Part shown: positions 6,551-7,527 of the stretch, one piece after another
How the letters are laid out: each line of letters begins with the position of its first letter
Position numbering within the stretch: the stretch's first letter is position 1
NCBI GenBank assembly: GCA_028876585.1
Contig: JAGWRL010000080.1
Location: 1-7,527, forward strand
Origin: Pseudomonadota bacterium
Lineage (GTDB): Bacteria; Pseudomonadota; Alphaproteobacteria; Rhizobiales; Beijerinckiaceae
DNA length: 7,527 nucleotides
Reading direction: 5' to 3'
The notes under the pieces: generated by a model
Database searches by the model: none
What the model was told of the DNA's origin: nothing
Seen by the model: the letters and a program-made list of their open reading frames with translations, nothing else
Translations under genes and position numbers: made by a program

Positions 6551-7474
6551 ATGAATCCGCTCGCAAGTCTCCCCGCCTTCCTCAAACTCGCCGGCCGAAA
6601 GGTCGTGCTCGCCGGCGATGGCGAGCCAACCGCCTGGAAAGTCGAGCTATTGGCCGCGACCGGGGCGGATTTGCGGCTGTTTAGCGCCGCGCCGGTCGAA
6701 AAACTCGCCGCCAGCGCCGCGCGCGCCGGCGTCGCCATCCTGCCGCGCGGCTGGCGCGAGGCTGATCTCGACGGCGCGTTGGTCGGCGTGCTGGAGACGG
6801 CCGATGAGGGCGAGGCCGCGCGCTTCCGCGCCGCCGCGCGCGCCGCCGGCGCGCTGGTCAATGTGATCGACCGCCCGAGTTTTTGCGATTTCTCGTTCGG
6901 CTCGATCGTCGAGCGCTCGCCGCTGGTGATCGCCGTCTCCACCGCCGGCGCGGCGCCGGTGTTCGCGCAGGGGCTTCGCGCCCGCATCGAGGCGATGTTT
7001 CCCGACAGCCTGCGCTTGTGGGCGCGGGCGGCGCAAGACTGGCGGCCGCGCCTGAGCGGCTTCGACCAGCGACGCCGGCGCGCGGTCTGGCTCGATTTCA
7101 CGGACCGCGCGCTCGCCAGCGTCGACCGCGCCCCCGACGAGGCCGATTTCGCGGCGCTGGCGCAGGGCGCGCGGCCGGGCCGGCTGATCGTGATCGGCGC
7201 CGGCGCCCGCGCCGACGATCTCACGTTGCGCGCGGTGCGGGCGCTGCAAGCCGCCGATCATGTGATCGAGGACGGCCCTTTGCCGCCGGGCCTGCGCGAT
7301 CTCGGCCGCCGCGAGGCGAGTTGCGAGATTTGCCCTGAGCGCGCCGACGCCGCCGTGCGGGCGCGGGCCGCCGCGCGCGTGGCGGAAGGCCAGATCGTCG
7401 TCGTGCTGGCGCCCGGCGACGGCCGCGACGCCGGCTGGGCCGACGCCGAGCTCGTGGCGGGGGTCGCCGCGTGA
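6551..7474 (+). CDS. cysG: Siroheme synthase-like protein: precorrin-2 dehydrogenase/ferrochelatase with truncated methyltransferase stub
   Basis: This 307-residue protein has an N-terminal CysG/Met8 module (about 1-150) that oxidises precorrin-2 with NAD to sirohydrochlorin and inserts iron, giving siroheme for sulfite or nitrite reductase. Support: GRKVVLAGDG nucleotide-binding loop (15-24, usually ending GGG), VNVIDRPSFCDF with the catalytic aspartate Asp107, and SPLVIAVSTAGAAPVFAQGLR (123-143), containing the conserved serine region. A CysG-type dimerisation helix segment follows to about 200. From 210 the sequence resembles the start of uroporphyrinogen-III methyltransferase, but the usual GAGPGD loop reads GAGARAD (216-222). 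The protein ends shortly after VVVLAPGDG, where the family normally has RLKGGDP and about 160 more residues. Full CysG is about 460 residues. The methylation activity is probably absent, so a separate enzyme would be needed. The next gene overlaps its stop. Confidence 0.85.
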   Translation: MNPLASLPAFLKLAGRKVVLAGDGEPTAWKVELLAATGADLRLFSAAPVEKLAASAARAGVAILPRGWREADLDGALVGVLETADEGEAARFRAAARAAGALVNVIDRPSFCDFSFGSIVERSPLVIAVSTAGAAPVFAQGLRARIEAMFPDSLRLWARAAQDWRPRLSGFDQRRRRAVWLDFTDRALASVDRAPDEADFAALAQGARPGRLIVIGAGARADDLTLRAVRALQAADHVIEDGPLPPGLRDLGRREASCEICPERADAAVRARAAARVAEGQIVVVLAPGDGRDAGWADAELVAGVAA

Positions 7475-7527
7475 CCCTGTTCGCCTTCGGTCTTGGCTAT
7501 TGCGCCGCGCGGGTGATCGCGCGCGGC
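7471..7527 (+). CDS. Rossmann-fold NAD(P)-dependent oxidoreductase (SDR/YeeZ-like), start only
   Basis: Only 19 residues are visible, starting from a GTG that overlaps the preceding TGA in GTGA. They read MTLFAFGLGYCAARVIARG. The strand-GxGxxA-helix pattern is the first nucleotide-binding element of a Rossmann fold, and FGLGY(S/C)A is characteristic of YeeZ-type extended SDR epimerase-like proteins. The assignment rests on this short stretch, so the exact family is tentative. The 4-nt overlap implies co-translation with the siroheme-synthase-like gene. Confidence 0.6.
   Translation, partial: MTLFAFGLGYCAARVIARG

Noticed and set aside
4642..6684. 680-codon open frame on plus opposite the ATPase gene
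   Set aside because: It lies antisense to a gene with clear Walker motifs. Long antisense frames are expected from GC-biased codon use, and its translation is low-complexity with no recognisable domain.

Overview
The window is about 7.5 kb of very GC-rich DNA (48 of 60 bases are G/C in 7321-7380). Dense genes and GTGA stop/start overlaps point to a GC-rich proteobacterium. Protein content fits an alphaproteobacterium, probably Hyphomicrobiales, but this is inferred from style and not from a marker gene.

Left (1-1836, plus strand): a two-gene phosphonate unit. An FAD-dependent amine oxidoreductase, cut by the window edge, is followed 3 nt later by phosphonoacetaldehyde hydrolase (phnX). The likely logic is that the oxidoreductase deaminates an aminophosphonate to phosphonoacetaldehyde and PhnX then cleaves the C-P bond to acetaldehyde and phosphate.

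Middle (about 1837-2980): a compositionally foreign island. It opens with inverted and direct repeats resembling insertion-sequence ends (1846-2001). It carries two small minus-strand genes of unknown function. One encodes a putatively secreted protein with eight cysteines in strikingly AT-rich DNA (16 of 60 bases G/C in 2281-2340). The far side has no matching repeat that I can see.

Right of the island (3008-6432, minus strand): a two-gene unit in which a HerA/FtsK-type ATPase overlaps a GGDEF-EAL protein by 4 nt. The GGDEF motif is degenerate, while the EAL residues needed for c-di-GMP hydrolysis look intact. The EAL gene ends in two tandem 22-bp repeats that give back-to-back G-quadruplex motifs on its coding strand. 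This ATPase/c-di-GMP pairing is the best candidate here for an unusual system.

Far right (6551-7527, plus strand, divergent from the ATPase): a siroheme-synthase-like gene with an intact precorrin-2 dehydrogenase module, but only a short, eroded stub of the methyltransferase module. It overlaps the start of a Rossmann-fold (SDR/YeeZ-like) gene that runs off the window.
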